A stretch of 64,000 nucleotides of DNA. Origin: Chanos chanos. Lineage: Eukaryota; Chordata; Actinopteri; Gonorynchiformes; Chanidae. Location: NCBI RefSeq assembly GCF_902362185.1, contig NC_044498.1, forward strand, positions 45,456,036-45,520,035. Reading direction: 5' to 3'. Of the stretch, positions 48,613 through 62,500 are shown piece by piece. Each line of letters begins with the position of its first letter. Within the stretch, counting starts at the first letter, position 1. The translations under genes were made by a program, and so were the position numbers. The notes beneath the pieces are model-generated. The model saw only the letters and a list, made by a program, of their open reading frames with translations, was not told where the DNA came from and did not search any database.

Positions 48613-51600
48613 ATGGAGCACCTAGAACCACCTGACGAATATGTCAGCAGAGTAAGTTGCCTAAGTATTTATACGCTGCATTCAGACTGCATTAGGATAT
48701 TAATTCGCTGGAGAAGTCATTGCTTTGTCCAGTTGTGTTACGTCAGTTCACAACAAGCTAAAAAAAACTCCTGATTGTGTTAAATGGCATGTTGAGTATA
48801 AAGTTTAGCTGGTGGCTAGCACCTCAAACTGTCAACAAGTGAACAGATTAGTGAAGACGCTAAATGTTAACAAGCGTTTATTCTTGATGAGTATTGAAAA
48901 TATTTTCTGTCCTTTAGTTTGTAGTTTTTAAAGCCACTCATAGCCAGCTGAATAGGATATCGCTCGAAAATATTTAGCATTTTCATCAGAGATCTGAAAG
49001 TTGGCTAACTGTTAGCTCATTTCCAGTGTTTGGTCCACAGACACTACTGAATTAGACTAACTGTGGAATGTCTCAGAATCTTAACGCTAATTACACTCTA
49101 CACTGGAAAATCTGATTCAGGGAGGTTCAGCACCTGCGTTTACGGTCCACCCCACCATCACTTTAGACCCAGCAATAACCCAGTTTTACAATGGATATTA
49201 TAATCCAGTGACTTTTGCTGCATCATGTATATAGGCTAATGTATGATCAGCTTAGGGAACTATATACATAAAAACAAACGGTTATGTCCTGTATTGTGTG
49301 TTGTGAGTAAATACAAACGTTTATGTACTGTGTTGTAAGTCTCCAAACTGAACACGGGTAACAACTTTAGTGAATGTTTTCCTCACTTTGCAGAGTGTGT
49401 CAGATTAGTTATTTGACTAAACCTAGTCATTTGCACGCGCTATAACAATGAATTTCGTCTCCTCATCTCACATTTCAGAAATGTTAATAGTGCAATTGTA
49501 AGAGATTTGCCAGTGCTCGTCTGCACACAAGTCTCCTTGAGTTCGCCGCTCTGTCATCGTTGTTACTAAATTTGTCATAGACAGAATTGCTAGTTTTCGA
49601 TGTTTTTATAGACCTTCGTCCGATATAACAAATGTTTACCTCGTATGTGTAGTCATATATATGTAACTCTCATGTAACACCGTCAAATTTGCTGTGCACC
49701 TTGTACGTCTGACAATTCGCTGTTGCGAATAGTGCAAAGAGAGATTGTTGTATGCAGGAGTCATGTCTACGCTTTTGATTAATCTGACCACAGTTAAGTT
49801 AGATAGTTCTTTCTTCCTGAGCTGTCGTGTGTGAACGTATGTTCCTTTCAGAATTAAAATGTGGAAAACAGGAAAAGTCAGTGTTGTTTTGTTTTGTTTT
49901 TATCGTTTCCGAGTTGTAATTTTACACACTTTTGCTTGATTTTCTTTCTCACCGATTCTTTAGTTTGATCTTCAGTGTACATGTGTGCATTAGTCACGCT
50001 ATGCTTCAAAAAATGTTTTAAAAAGCATGGGCCACAATGATTGATGTATATTAACCAGAGTATGCAGAAGTGATAAATATTGAAATTTAAAAAGCAAACA
50101 GGTTTCATATTCTTTTTCTCTGGTTTCAGTTTTAACATTTTCAGGAATACTGCCTGTGTAAACCAACACTTTGTATGCAGGCCTCTCCTGTTTGGTTGGG
50201 CAAATTTGAGGGATTCCTGCAGGATTTGTGGGAAATTGCTTTCAGCTATATGGAAAACAATATTGCTGTGCCTGCAAGAGTCTTATTAAGAGTATTATTT
50301 CAGCCAAGAAAGTCATTTTCACAACAAAAGAGCATTTACAAATGTAATTAGATGTAAGCGTCCAAAAAGATCCCCAGGTTTGGTGTACCACAGCATGATT
50401 TTAATATTGCTGTCATACAGCTAATAGTTCCTAGTTTTAATGCAGTTTTACTCAAGAGTTTCCCTTGATGGTGCATTCAAGCCTGTTCGTGTCTTAAATA
50501 TTAGTCCTGTTTGAAAACTTTGCAGGAAATGGAGTCATGGTACCAGCTCCAAGCAGAAGAGGACCCAGGTAAACTAGCTGGCCAAACATCAACCACTTCT
50601 GCTGAGGTTTACAGTCAACAGGGCGCCCCCATCAGTCCAGGATCCACCTCACAGGACTGGAACACACAGCCTTTTGTTGACAGATCTCAGTCCCTCCAAC
50701 TAGGTACACAGTGCCAAAACATCATCTCCTGTTACCAGGAAACATAGACATTACATAACTAAGATGCTATAATGTAAACAAAAATCAGTAAAAAAAAAAA
50801 AAAAAGAGTGTTGTACTCCACAAAACTATACTCTAGATTATAACAGCACACAGACTGAACTCGAAATATGTATCCTTAGGACCTATAGATTTTCTCACAC
50901 TGAAATGCATTTGTGCTATATTGACTCCATTTTGTGCTTTGTTTCCTGTCAGAGTTTCAGGATAGCCACCTCTCTCCTGCATTTACCCTCAGACCATGCC
51001 CTGACAACCCCTCTGACCTCCCCTCTGACTCGACCCTGTTTCAGCAGACTGACACAGAGTTTGCCCCCCTTCGGTATGAGTGACATTTTTCTAGTTATTA
51101 GATAGACAGTATAGAGCGAATGAATCCCTCACCGAGATTAAGAAAGAAAGATTCTTTACAATTTCAAGTTTACAAGATAGTAATAGTAATAGTAATGGTA
51201 ATAGTTTGATAGTAATTGTTGTGTTTAGAGTATTTCAGAGATTACCATTTATGCGAATTAAAATTGATAAATAAACAGCTACACTAAAGTGTCCAAAAGC
51301 AGAAATAAGAAAACCTCTTTAACTGTATTCTGATGTTGTTGAGACTCCTCTAAAGAGAGTGTGTGCATGTATTTGTTTGTATAGGGGATATCCTGACCTC
51401 TCTGTGGTCTCTGAGAAGAGTCCTAGGATTTCACATGAGGTCAGTCTTCCTGACCAAGCCTCTCTATCCCAGCATCCTTTGGGAGCGACAGCTGCATTGA
51501 TTGAAGGTGAAAGTAGCTCCTGCTCACTCTCGCAGCACAGTCTGTCTCCGGGCGACCATCACCAAGCCACACCGAGGCGTGATGAAGGACAGAAGAGCGG

Positions 51601-54600
51601 TGTTGTCTTAGTGGAGGACAAACAGAGTGAGCGACAGATGGAGGGAAAGGAGAGGAGTTCTCTTGACAGTCCTCGTCCGGAAGATGCAGGATGGTTTCTG
51701 AATGAGGCTGTGCCTGCTCGCTCATTATTAGAGCTCTTGGAAAAAGACATGGGTGTGGCTGTTAGCAGCAGCAGTGCAGTTTCCTCAGCCTCTGAGACTG
51801 CCCTTAACCAAACTGAACCTGCACCAAACAAACCTAACGCTGTCCTGAGACAAACTGTTTCATCAGCTGACCAACCAGAGCTTGCATCCCAATATCACCC
51901 CAACCCTGAGGTAATGTCTGATAGTGCTAAGGTAGAGACAGTAGAGTCCACACCAACAGGGAACAGAGAGCAGCCACAAGGTGGTGGTTCCTCATCTTCA
52001 TCAACTCAGATTAAGAGCACGGGGAGAGTCTCAGGCACTTCATCTTCACGCATGTCAGACATTTCCAACATCACTGTTCGCTCATCTCACCTGATTCCGA
52101 ACCAGAGCGATGATGCGCTCTTCAAGGAGCTACAGTCTGAGAGTCAGAGAGGACGCATCTCTGCGCTAGGCACTCAGCACTGGACCAAGAGCCAAGCCAC
52201 CCTGAGTGGAATGTGCGTGACCCCTAGAGGGTCAGGTTCAGGAGGCATGGTTCGCACACTGGGGCTGCAGAGAGACCTCTCGAGCTCAGGGAACCAGATG
52301 GCAGCAGATGGTTCCTTTTTAAGTTCAATGCCTGTGTCCCAGTCCACACCTGCTGTGTTCCTCAGCAGAGGTCCACCTGCTCTGACCAAACTCTCACCCA
52401 TAGACTCTTGCCCAGAAACTGCAGCTGCGCCTACTTGCTCGACAAAGAGCAGCTCATCCAAAGCAAGCGTGGTGCTTTCTCTTGATCTGAACACTCCAGA
52501 TACCCAAGTATCTCCTTCCTCCTCAAAGACCACTTCCAATTTACATTCCCCTCCAAACCAAGGAACCCCTCAAACGGGTTCCAACACACTGCCTGCTGCA
52601 GAGGACGTATTTCCACCTGACCCACCGACCGCTGAGGTTCAAACTTGTCTCTCGGACACGGGAGTCAGGGATCAACCGTCTGAACTAGCTGCAGTAAGGG
52701 TGCGCTCTCTCCCAAGCCTGAACTATATTCAAAAAGTTGACGCCTGGAAAGCCAATCAAAGTTCAAACAGATCGCTTTATGATAATTTGTCCCTACAGGG
52801 GTTTGGAGGCGTGTCTCCCAACAGGAACGCCCAGGTCTCTGTGTCTGAATCACTGAATCGCACATTCCAACAGCAGACCTCTGTGAAAGAGACAGCGTCA
52901 GCCTCCAGCAGTCAGGCTCCACATCCCCACCAAGGTCCTTCTACTTCTGGGGCCAGCTCTCCTCAGCGTGGGGATGCTGTGGGCGGAGCAGCTGGTGCCG
53001 GACATTCCTCAGCGTCTCCTCTCGCTCATTCTCACTCTCACTCCTCCCTCAGCACAGTAATCACCTCTGCCCAGCAAGACGCGCCTCCACACGGCCAGAA
53101 CATCCGAGCAGCGCCCTCTGATGAAATCAGGAGAGCCGCGGATTCTTCCAGCGGCCAGACGTCACGGCATTCCGGTGAAGAGAAAGAACAAAACCCAGCT
53201 GCCCAGCCGGGAAATGGCCTCTCCGTTCCCTCTCCTTTCTTCGGCCTGGGTCACTTCAGTGATGTGTCATCAAGTCGTGAATTGAGCAGCGTTCTCTCAA
53301 GCTCTCAGGGCAGTTTCCATGGTGGACAGAGTTTAAGAGCATCAGTGGGTGCAGCTTCCTCAGTAGTGAGTTTGGAGGTGGATAACTACGTCCCTTATTG
53401 GACATCGAAACCGACATCCCCTCCACAACACAATGAACTGAACATAGAGGACAGGATCCCGGTGAGTTAACACCATTTTATGTAATGCATTATCGCACTT
53501 TACAAGTACCTGCTTTGATTTGAAAATAACTTTCTGTGTAATTTTCAACACTGAATTCTATTCATTCTCCTTAATAGTTATATCTTCATAATTTGGGGAT
53601 TGACCAATCACCTTCAACAATACTGACTCCATTCATCCCACGAGGACCAATCAGAGAGCCTGAGTTTTCTCCTACTGATCTCTGCACAGTCAAAGGCTCT
53701 ATAGGAACCCCCACCAAGAGCACACAACCATCAGAAGGTATACAGTCTTAAACCCACCCAGTGGCAGAATGGTTAATCAAAACCTTTTTTTTCTCTTTAC
53801 TCTGTGTGAAAGAAGTCTATTTCAATATACTCAATCTTATGATTTAACATACATATACATGGTCCTCATCATAGTGCACAAGCTTTCACTTTGTTAAGCC
53901 AGTAATGCAGTTGGGGGGGAATCTGATGCCGTAGAAGTACTGCTGTAGAGAATTAATGTTAAGTAGGTATAGCTGTTGCACTTGCTGGTTCTTGTTTGAG
54001 ATGTGTTGTTCATTTGTATAGGTGGGAGCCCACATAAGGATGGCCATTCCAGTTCCAGTCTGGCCTCAGCAGACTCCAGTGCCTCCCACCAGCCCGTAAT
54101 GCTCCTTACTGATCAAGACCTGCCGGTCAGTAAGGGGAGAGTTAGGATGGCTGTCTGCCAGACAGACACACCCCCACAAGCACATACTCCACCTCAGGCC
54201 ATGGACACCCCCATCCCACCCTCAAGCTACGAACACTCTGAGGCTACCCCTGTGCTCCACCGTGAAGGGAGTTATGGCCTCTCTGCACAGCTCAGCCCAG
54301 GGGCAGCTCCTTCCCATGGGACCCGTGACGATGCGCAGAAAGATGATTCATCATTGGTAGGCTCTGGCACCCTGCAGGAGATCAGACGCCTACTGGGTCG
54401 TGCACAGACCCTAGTCTCTGGCCACACTTCGCTGGCGTCCTCTCCTGGCTCCCACCGCTTCTCAGAGAGCGACACCTCCCTCACGTCTCTCAGAAGGTAC
54501 ACTCAAGGTTACCATGACGACTCTTCACTCTCAACAGGTGGCAATCTCTCTCTGCTTTGGGCTCGTTCGTCCTCAGACTCCGCCTTGAGGGAGAGTTCCT

Positions 54601-56813
54601 CTTCCTTTGGGCCTCTCCAGACACCCGCCCAGACCAGCAGCCTCTCTGGTCTTGGTCTTGGCAGAGAGGAGAATCTGAAGTCTCGGGACCTCTGCGTTAC
54701 TCCTCGGAGGGCGGAACCTGAGGGGTGCAGTGCTGCAGATCCAGACAAGGCAGGGCCTACACGCCCATCTGTTCCGCAGGTCAGTGGCCCCTCACCAGCT
54801 GCAAACCTTCAGCTGAACCCGGGACAGAGGACCGACAGTGAAGTGATGTGTTCATCTGAGGACAGCGCCACCCGTAGTCCGGTGGAAGAGGAGTTGGGTG
54901 CGTTTAGCGACAGCAGTAGCGAGAGCTCACTGGCTGCCAGAGTTGCACGCCTACTGCAGGCTGAGTCACCCATCTCCATGGTTACGAGCCGCCCAAGCAC
55001 CAGCGACCCTGAGGAGAGCCGAGCACGAGGTAAGCATCCTAATTGTCTGAGATGCATCATACCAGACCTTCAATCAGAAACTGAGAGTGCTCTCCTTCCA
55101 TTAGACTGACTTATAAAAGCCCTCATAACTTTGTATTCAACCATTTTAACTTCAGTTATGAAGTTCTGTCTTATGTAATTTCTGAAGGCTGTGTTGTGTT
55201 GAACTGATTGACTGATCAGATTTTTTATTGTTCATGTTAATATTAAAATGTTGATGTTGGTAATTATTAATAAAATGAACTGATAGAGTTTTGTTCTCTC
55301 TGTTTAGAGTGGATCCTGATGAAGATTTCTGGCCGACAGTGTGAGGCTTTAGACCTTAACACAGAGGATCGAGAGAGAATAGAGGAGATAAAAAGAGAAC
55401 TACTTCTCAATGGCAAACAAACCAAGGTAACACGCCGACCTACAGACTGGTGTGTGACGTTATTGGAGCAGGTTAAATGTGAAATTTGTAATACCACTGT
55501 CATGTCTTTGATGGCGACAGATTGCTTTACGGACCATGCAGGCGGTGTGTGTATAAGGTAACACTGTTTGGGTGTGACATAGTGATTGATTCTTGCATGC
55601 TGCAAAAAGCAGGTGCTTTTGAAGTGTGTACTTCTCTCTCTATCTACCTCCCTCACCTCGCTCTCTGTCTCTGTTTCTTTTATAGTTTAATCACTTTCTC
55701 CCCTGCCTTTTTTTAATTCTGTCAGTCTCAGTGGAGTTCAGACTCTGAGGGCAGTGCCCAGTCGTCGAACGTTGACCCCGTTTCCCAGCAGGCCGTGGAG
55801 TTTGCCGCAATGCGGAACGCTGAGGATCGCCTCTCGGAACAGCTCCAGCGAGTCAGTCAAAAACCGCTGGACTCCAGCGTTCCTCTGCACACGCCCCTGC
55901 GCCAGGACCTCGAAGCAAGAGTCCGACAGATCGCCCTCCGCGAGGGACTGAGCGCCCCTGCTCCGATCACCTCCATAACCATCGCCACCACTCGCCGCAC
56001 ACCCTCCCCGCAGCCACACCCAGAACCTCTGCTCAGACACACAGACCATACAGATACTAACAGCATCAGCGTCACACACACTGCTCCAGAACCTGACAAC
56101 AGCCCAGCTTTCAGTGACGCAAACCTAAAGGCACCAAGCTCGGGGTGGGTGAGCCTGTCCGCACCTGACTCAGAGAGAGGGAGGGAGAACATGGGGGAGG
56201 AGGAGATGCAGACGGAACAGGGACGTAACACGGAGCAAGAGGAGAGAGAGCGGGAGGGAGTTGACCCTCAGATGGCGCAAGGTGGTGTTCACCCGGATGA
56301 CATTCACACGTCTGGGAGCCAAGGCACTCACTTGTCCCACATACACCTCACTCTCTCCCCTAAACCGCCCTTTAGCAGCACTCAGAGACCGTCTCACACC
56401 GTCGCCATGTCGGAGTTACCGACTGGCCACCTCGCGGATCACTCATCCAGAGCGACCAATCAGAACACTTTCAGAGAGGTGTCTCCACTTAGAGCTTCCT
56501 CTGTATTGAGCAGCAATATTGACACACAGCTAAGCTCCGGCCAACAGTCTGAAAAAGGAGAGCCAGTTAAATGGAAGTATACAGAGACAGCCAGTACAAG
56601 TGTCCAAACCAACCCCAGATACCCACAATCCTTCACTCCGCCACAGAGACTGGCCAGGCCATCTAGGCCTTTATCTATCCATACAGGAGGTAAGAGTGAC
56701 AGTAGGAATATTTTCAGAAAGGAGAATTCTTTTAATAAGATTACATATTGTTCATCTTGGTGTTGTCCATTAGTCAAAGCTGATGTTATGTGCAGCATAT
56801 TTAATTCATTTGC

Positions 56814-56860
<47 letters not shown>

Positions 56861-57633
56861 TTCTTTATTGATTTGTTTGTATCTTTTTCTGTTGTAGCCA
56901 TGCCAACGCTATTGCCATATAAACCGCACGGCAGCTCAGAGCTCTTCTATGTCCCAAAATCAGATCAACAGCTGTCCCCCATCCGCTCTGATACTACCAT
57001 GGAAAGCTCCCACACAGGTACGACACAGATTCCTGTACAACTCACATAGACATCCAGACCACTGTGTTACTCCACCAACTTTAGTACATTGCACTACAAT
57101 TCCCTACAGACAAATGCAGTATTCTACAGACCAGTTTAGTGCATCATAGAACACTAATTGGTCACTGAGCACAAAAATATACAGCAGATGTGAGAAACAT
57201 GACTCGTGAGTAACATGCTACACTAATGACCGTACACAGTGTTGTTGTGCACCATTGCACTCAGCTCGTTTATGGTAATGGGAACTCCTGGAAAGGACAG
57301 TTTGAAATATGGCCTCTCTCTCGCTCATCCCCTATCCTCTGCGTTGCTCTGTTTCTCTCTCTCTCTCTCTCTCTCACGCACACACTTTCTCTCTCTCTCT
57401 AGTCCCTCCCTCTGTGTGCTGCAGCTGCTCCTGACGCACACACACTCATGCATTATTCATTTTTCTTTTGTTTGAGAGAAAGGGACACCCTCATGCACCC
57501 TGCTCTTCCATCTGATCCACAGGCCCAGAGGGGCACATAGTCTCTCTGCTCCACTGCTGAAGTGTATGGCACTCTTTTTCCCCCTTTTTTCCCCCTCTAC
57601 ATTTATCTCTTTCTCTGTCTCTCTCTCTCACTT

Positions 57634-57668
<35 letters not shown>

Positions 57669-57920
57669 TTCTCTCTCTCATTCCAGGATCAGACGACGCT
57701 GTGCCACCTTGTTTCACTGCTGAGGTTCTGGGCTCCAGAGAGCTGGAGGACGACACAATCACACCCAGACACAAGGAGGGAATTTATAGCAAAAGAGCTG
57801 GCCTGAAAAGAGGTGAAGAACAGTCACACCCAGAGAGACAGGCATTCACAAATGCACTTAAGAAACGTACAGCTCAAGGACCTTAAAAAAGGTAATATAA
57901 TACACTAGTTTAATGTTTCT

Positions 57921-57973
<53 letters not shown>

Positions 57974-59155
57974 AGGCACCAGTATGTCTGCAAAGGAGTT
58001 TCTGGATCCCAGGGCCTCAGCACATAACCGTGGTAACACTGTCAATGTTCATGACAGCCTTGAGTTCAGTGCACCCAGAGCTCCAGATGACCTTGCCAGA
58101 GTCCAGAAGGTCACACTCAGACCAGCCCATGGTACTGAGAGGAGCACAGTGCAAGGAGAGGAGGAAGAGGAAGAGGAAGAGTTTGCCCCTCTGCATATGG
58201 AGCCAGACTACAGTATGGACAGCCTGCAACATCAGCATAGTGCCTTCTTACAGCATAAGCCTGGACTGAGCCAGCCAATCAGAAGTTCTAATCTGAATGA
58301 CAGGGAGAGGCAGGAACTCAGGGCCCAGGACCTGTCTCAGCAGATCGGCAGCTCTCTGGACCAACTGTGGCATCGTTTCTGCGAAAGGTGGAGCCTTGAG
58401 GAGACACGTCCCACCAATGAAGGAGAGGCGTCTGTACTGGAGAGATTAGAGCGGTTGTCCCGCCTCATACACAGCACTCCACACACACTCACAGATGCAC
58501 ACCCCTCACACAGTCAAACATCTGCCAAGCACCAGAGGGAAGGAGAAGACAGAGGGATGACTGAAGGGAGGGTGCTTAAAAGGATGAGCGTGCAAGCGAA
58601 GGAGACCACAGCAAGCACCAAGGACCAGAGGGCACAGGGAACGACGAGGGGAAGAGTCGTACCGACGGCGTGGGAGAAAGAGCCCGGCCCGTCCAATCCG
58701 ACGACAGACGAGGACGGCTCTGAGAACGTTCTCCGCTGTCCCGCGGAGAGAGAGGATTCGGTTAGCGTTTCCATGGAGACGAGCAGCAGCCGATCCACCA
58801 TCGACACGGAGCGCCTGCTCCGGGCTTTCGGACCTCATAGGGTCGTGACCCGAGGCGAAGGGGGCGGTACTGGTCAAGGGTTTAAGGCCAGCGAGAGTCT
58901 AGCGCGGCTCTACAGCACCATCAACAAGCAGAAAAGAGGGCGGGGCAAAGCCAACCCGAAACCCGGTCCTGTTACCACAGAACCCATCAGCACAGATGAG
59001 TCCTCTGTAAGACATCCCTTTATTGGCTAATTAGTGGGGGGGACAGTCAAGTTTTTCGGTCTCACTTGTGTGTGTTAAGGCAGCACAGCTGTGTTGTTGG
59101 AGAGCTGTATGTGTTTATGCTGGAATACACAGTTTTAGTTGACTTCTTTATGTGG

Positions 59156-59203
<48 letters not shown>

Positions 59204-61595
59204 TGTTTTCAGGTTTCCACTGGCTGTGTTTCCTCCTCAAGCACTTACTCCATCACCTCCCAAAGGGCACCTGCACATCCCATCAGTGCCAAGAGGCCAA
59301 AGGTCAAACTTATCAGCAGAGGTATACAAGCAGGTATGTTACCCAGCAGCAACACACACCATTAAGGTCTTAAAGAGAACAAAAAAGAAAAAAAAAAAAA
59401 AAAGGACGGAGGAGAAAAGAAATAAAGACGCGTGAAAGAGAAAGAAGGAACGTAGCTTACACGCGTGTTGGAATCTGTCCTCTCCTCTCAGGTGATCTGG
59501 AAATAGTGAGTAACGGAACACGCAAACACACACGGGACGTAGGCACCACTTTTCCCTCACCAAGCAGCACGAGGGATGTCAGGACCACCTCCTCATCCAG
59601 CACCTCCTCCTCCACCCAGACCTCTCAGCAGGGCTCAGTGAAGGAGAACCTCGGCAGGGGTAACCAGGCGCAGTGCTATCCACAAGGTACGTGTGCGTGT
59701 GGGAGATGTGGCCAGGCGTAAGATGATTCAGTCCTCCTAAACGTATCTGTGTCTGTTGTTCACTCTGTAAGGAGTGTCATGGTTTGTTTCCACCGATGAG
59801 ATGAAGCTGACGAGGCCCGAGGCTCGGAAAGAGAACCAACCACAGACCGAGTCGGCTCCGCTCCCTAGCCGTGCCTGGTTTGAGCCATACAGCAGAACCA
59901 AACGGAGAGAGCCACTTAGAGAGCGGCAGATTCACGTGGAGAGACAGACCGTGTCAGAGCCTAAAACAGTCATAGACGTAGAGCCTCAGGACAGACAGTC
60001 TGCCCTGCTTCCACTCTCACTGCAGGTGGGTTTAACGTTTTGTTTGTAGATTTCAGACATGATGATAAGTTATGAATACTTAAACCTCTCAGAATGAAAC
60101 TGCCACCGTATGACTATTCTCTGTCTCTTTCCCAAACACCCAAAGCAACATTCCTACATTTCAACACAGAAGTGCTGAAGTTCTCACCAGATTAAAAAAA
60201 AAAAAAAAAAGTAATCCAGCTGTGCACGCTCTTGCAGGAGGCGCTGGAGATTCGCCGGCCGGAATTTGTGTCTCGCTCACGGGAGCGGGTGAAGAGATTG
60301 TTCCTGCTGGTGGAGGAAAGGAAGCTTCAAACGGTCTTCAACAGAGAGAGAGAGGAACTCTTTAACCGACCAGGGCTCGGCTCCGCTCAGCCTGTACCAG
60401 GTAACCGTTCGCTTCTGGAACAAACCAGCTCTCAGACATTAAACTGAAAACCTTAAACCATAACACAGACATAAAGTGCGTCACTTGGCACGGACACCCA
60501 GTTAAAGTCAGAGGGTTCAATTCCAGAGGCAGAAAAAGGCCATATTTAAAAACAAAAACAAACAAACAAAAAAAAACAGGAAGTGTAAGAATTGTACTGG
60601 AATGACCTGTCACTTGTCCTCAGCTCCTGCTCCTGTTCTGAGAGTGATCCCAAAGAAAGAGATGGTCCAGAGATCCAAACAGTAAGCTCTTTGTAACACC
60701 ATAATTTATGACACTAGACACATTGCTACTCATGTTTGAACTATCAGTGTTTTGTGATGAGCCTGTAATAAGCACAATATCATTTTTTTTTTTTTTGTAT
60801 TTTTTGTATTGATTTGTATTATCATGAGTTTCTGTGGTAAATACCTGTGGTACTGAATGTCTATGTACGTAGGTCTTGTAAACCATAGTGGTTTGTCTAA
60901 ACGAATGTTAAAGTTTTTGAGTGTTTACATGGTCTTGTTTCATCTCCTCTCCTCCATGCTGTCAGTGGCTCAAGAGAGACAGGCCACACTCATAAAGTAG
61001 AAAGGCCAGACAGACAAAGGAGGTAGGAGGGTGTGTGTGTCTCTGTGACTGAAGTCAGGTCCAATAAGAGAAAAAAAACAGTGACCTTGTTTTTAAAGGA
61101 AAGAATTTAGACCAGCTCAGAAAATTACACAACGGCCAGCGACTTGGAAATAATGAGCTTTATGTACTCCCGGCGCTCTGCTGTGTGTATTGTTCTGACT
61201 GTGTGACATTTTAATGATTATTGAAGAGAGTTTGTGGCTTATGCCCAATGGTGTTTCCTCTCAGAATTTATGCCCAACTCCCAGAAGTCCGGAAGAGAAG
61301 AGAAGAGGAGAAGAGAAGAGCAGAATATCGCTCCTACCGTCTCAATGCTCAACTCTTTAACAAGGTATGCACACACACACATATAAAAAGCTCTGACTTG
61401 TCTCTTGAGCAAGATACAGACATTAACATTCAAATGTGGACCAGACTGCCAGTGCAATGCATAATGCTATATCAAAGTACAATCAGTCACACTTTGAAGT
61501 GTTTATATTGTTAATCTTAATGTTTTTTTTGTGTGTGTGTTTTGATACAGAGAGTGACTAATCGTGTGTTGGGGAGGAGAACACCATGGCAGTGA
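48613..61595 (+). CDS. alms1: Alstrom syndrome protein 1 (ALMS1), centrosomal/basal-body protein
   Basis: Eighteen exons: 48613-48651, 50526-50703, 50953-51073, 51385-53461, 53578-53737, 54022-55029, 55308-55426, 55726-56689, 56898-57017, 57687-57812, 57976-59006, 59213-59333, 59492-59686, 59772-60025, 60238-60400, 60624-60681, 61265-61364 and 61551-61595. All phases agree: 2292 aa. Recognition rests on the C-terminal ALMS motif (RRPEFVSRSRERVKRL, VEERKLQTVFNREREELF, QLPEVRKRREEEKRR, YRSYRLNAQL, end VLGRRTPWQ) and on internal blocks: LHNLGIDQSPSTILTPF with GPIREPEFSPTDL, EGIYSKR, GVSWFV. Most of the rest is Ser/Thr/Pro-rich and disordered. Human ALMS1 is about 4169 aa with a repeat array in its 6-kb exon; here the corresponding 2077-nt exon shows no such array. 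The exon 10 donor (G/GTGAAG at 57812) is the least certain boundary. In mammals the protein supports cilia and endosome recycling. Confidence 0.93.
48652..50525 (+). other. alms1: alms1 intron 1
   Basis: AT-rich, with no ORF or recognised repeat that I can support. Confidence 0.5.
56815..57975. repeat. alms1: Three (CT)n microsatellites serving alms1 acceptors
   Basis: Pure or nearly pure CT tracts at about 56815-56857, 57618-57682 and 57928-57973, with a further one at 57353-57375. The second and third run directly into the acceptors at 57686 and 57975. Confidence 0.93.
59154..59202. repeat. (TG)n microsatellite before an alms1 acceptor
   Basis: Uninterrupted TG, ending about 10 bp before the acceptor at 59211-59212. 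Only GTGTTTTCAG separates it from the exon. Confidence 0.95.
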
Positions 61596-61621
61596 CTTTT
61601 TTAGCCACCAATGCAGCATTC

Positions 61622-61727
61622 AATAAAAGAAACGACTGACAGGAATCCAGCTTTAATAGTCTTTTATCTTACAGCGTTTTATCTGTTCTAGAGATCAATC
61701 TAAACAGTCTCCTGATCCACGCTCATC

Positions 61728-61758
<31 letters not shown>

Positions 61759-61897
61759 TTCTGTAATGTGTATGTGTGTTTTAAAGCATTTCAGCAATGC
61801 CTTAAAAGATTATGTCAACAAAAGAATTTAGTTGCTTACATAGTTTGTTCTACATAAACAAAATACTTTTATAATATTTTTTATGTATTTAAATAAA
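61622..61897 (+). terminator. alms1: alms1 poly(A) signals
   Basis: AATAAA occurs at 61622-61627, 27 nt after the stop, and again at 61892-61897. The first would give an unusually short 3'UTR; the second is a plausible alternative. Confidence 0.5.
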
Positions 61898-62500
61898 TGT
61901 CCCTCTTGGAAGCTTTTGACAAAATGCTGTCTGTTCTTTAACTTCTTAATGTTACCAAAGGTTGAACTGGTCTTTTGACTAAAAGGTAATGGATTAAATT
62001 ATATATCTCCTGATTGGCCAAGTGAAGCCTGTTTTCTATCTGAATACAGACCCTGGTGACAAGAAAGCCAGCCTAGATATTCTCAAATACTGGTTTTGTA
62101 TGTAATTGGCCATGCAAGATGGATTATATATAGACATTTATCAAAAGAATAGTTTTATTGTGCTCATAGCTCTACAGATTGAACTAGTTCTAGAGATCGA
62201 GACCAGTTAAAGAAAAAGTAATGCAAAGAGTTTACAGTTCATATCGTTATGCAAACACTAGACTTAATGGGTCACTAAATATTCTAATTGCTTTGTTCTA
62301 GTATGTTGAATATAGGCTGCAGAACATAGGTTGTGGGAATGACTGCGATACTATACAAGAATCATATATTGCATATGAAATAGAGGGAGCTGAATGCTAC
62401 TCCAGGGTGAGTGTGTGGCTAGATCTGTAGGTCATGTCGATGGGATTTAAATGTTTGAGGGGATTTCTTCACCACCGTTCTCAAAGCTGCTCATATTCTC
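61898..62500. other. Intergenic region between alms1 and the YIPF gene
   Basis: AT-rich, with no gene recognised. A (TG)n run lies just to its left, at about 61733-61757. Confidence 0.4.

Noticed and set aside
51441-54748. Several minus-strand ORFs of 60-120 codons
   Set aside because: Shadows of the two large alms1 exons on the + strand.
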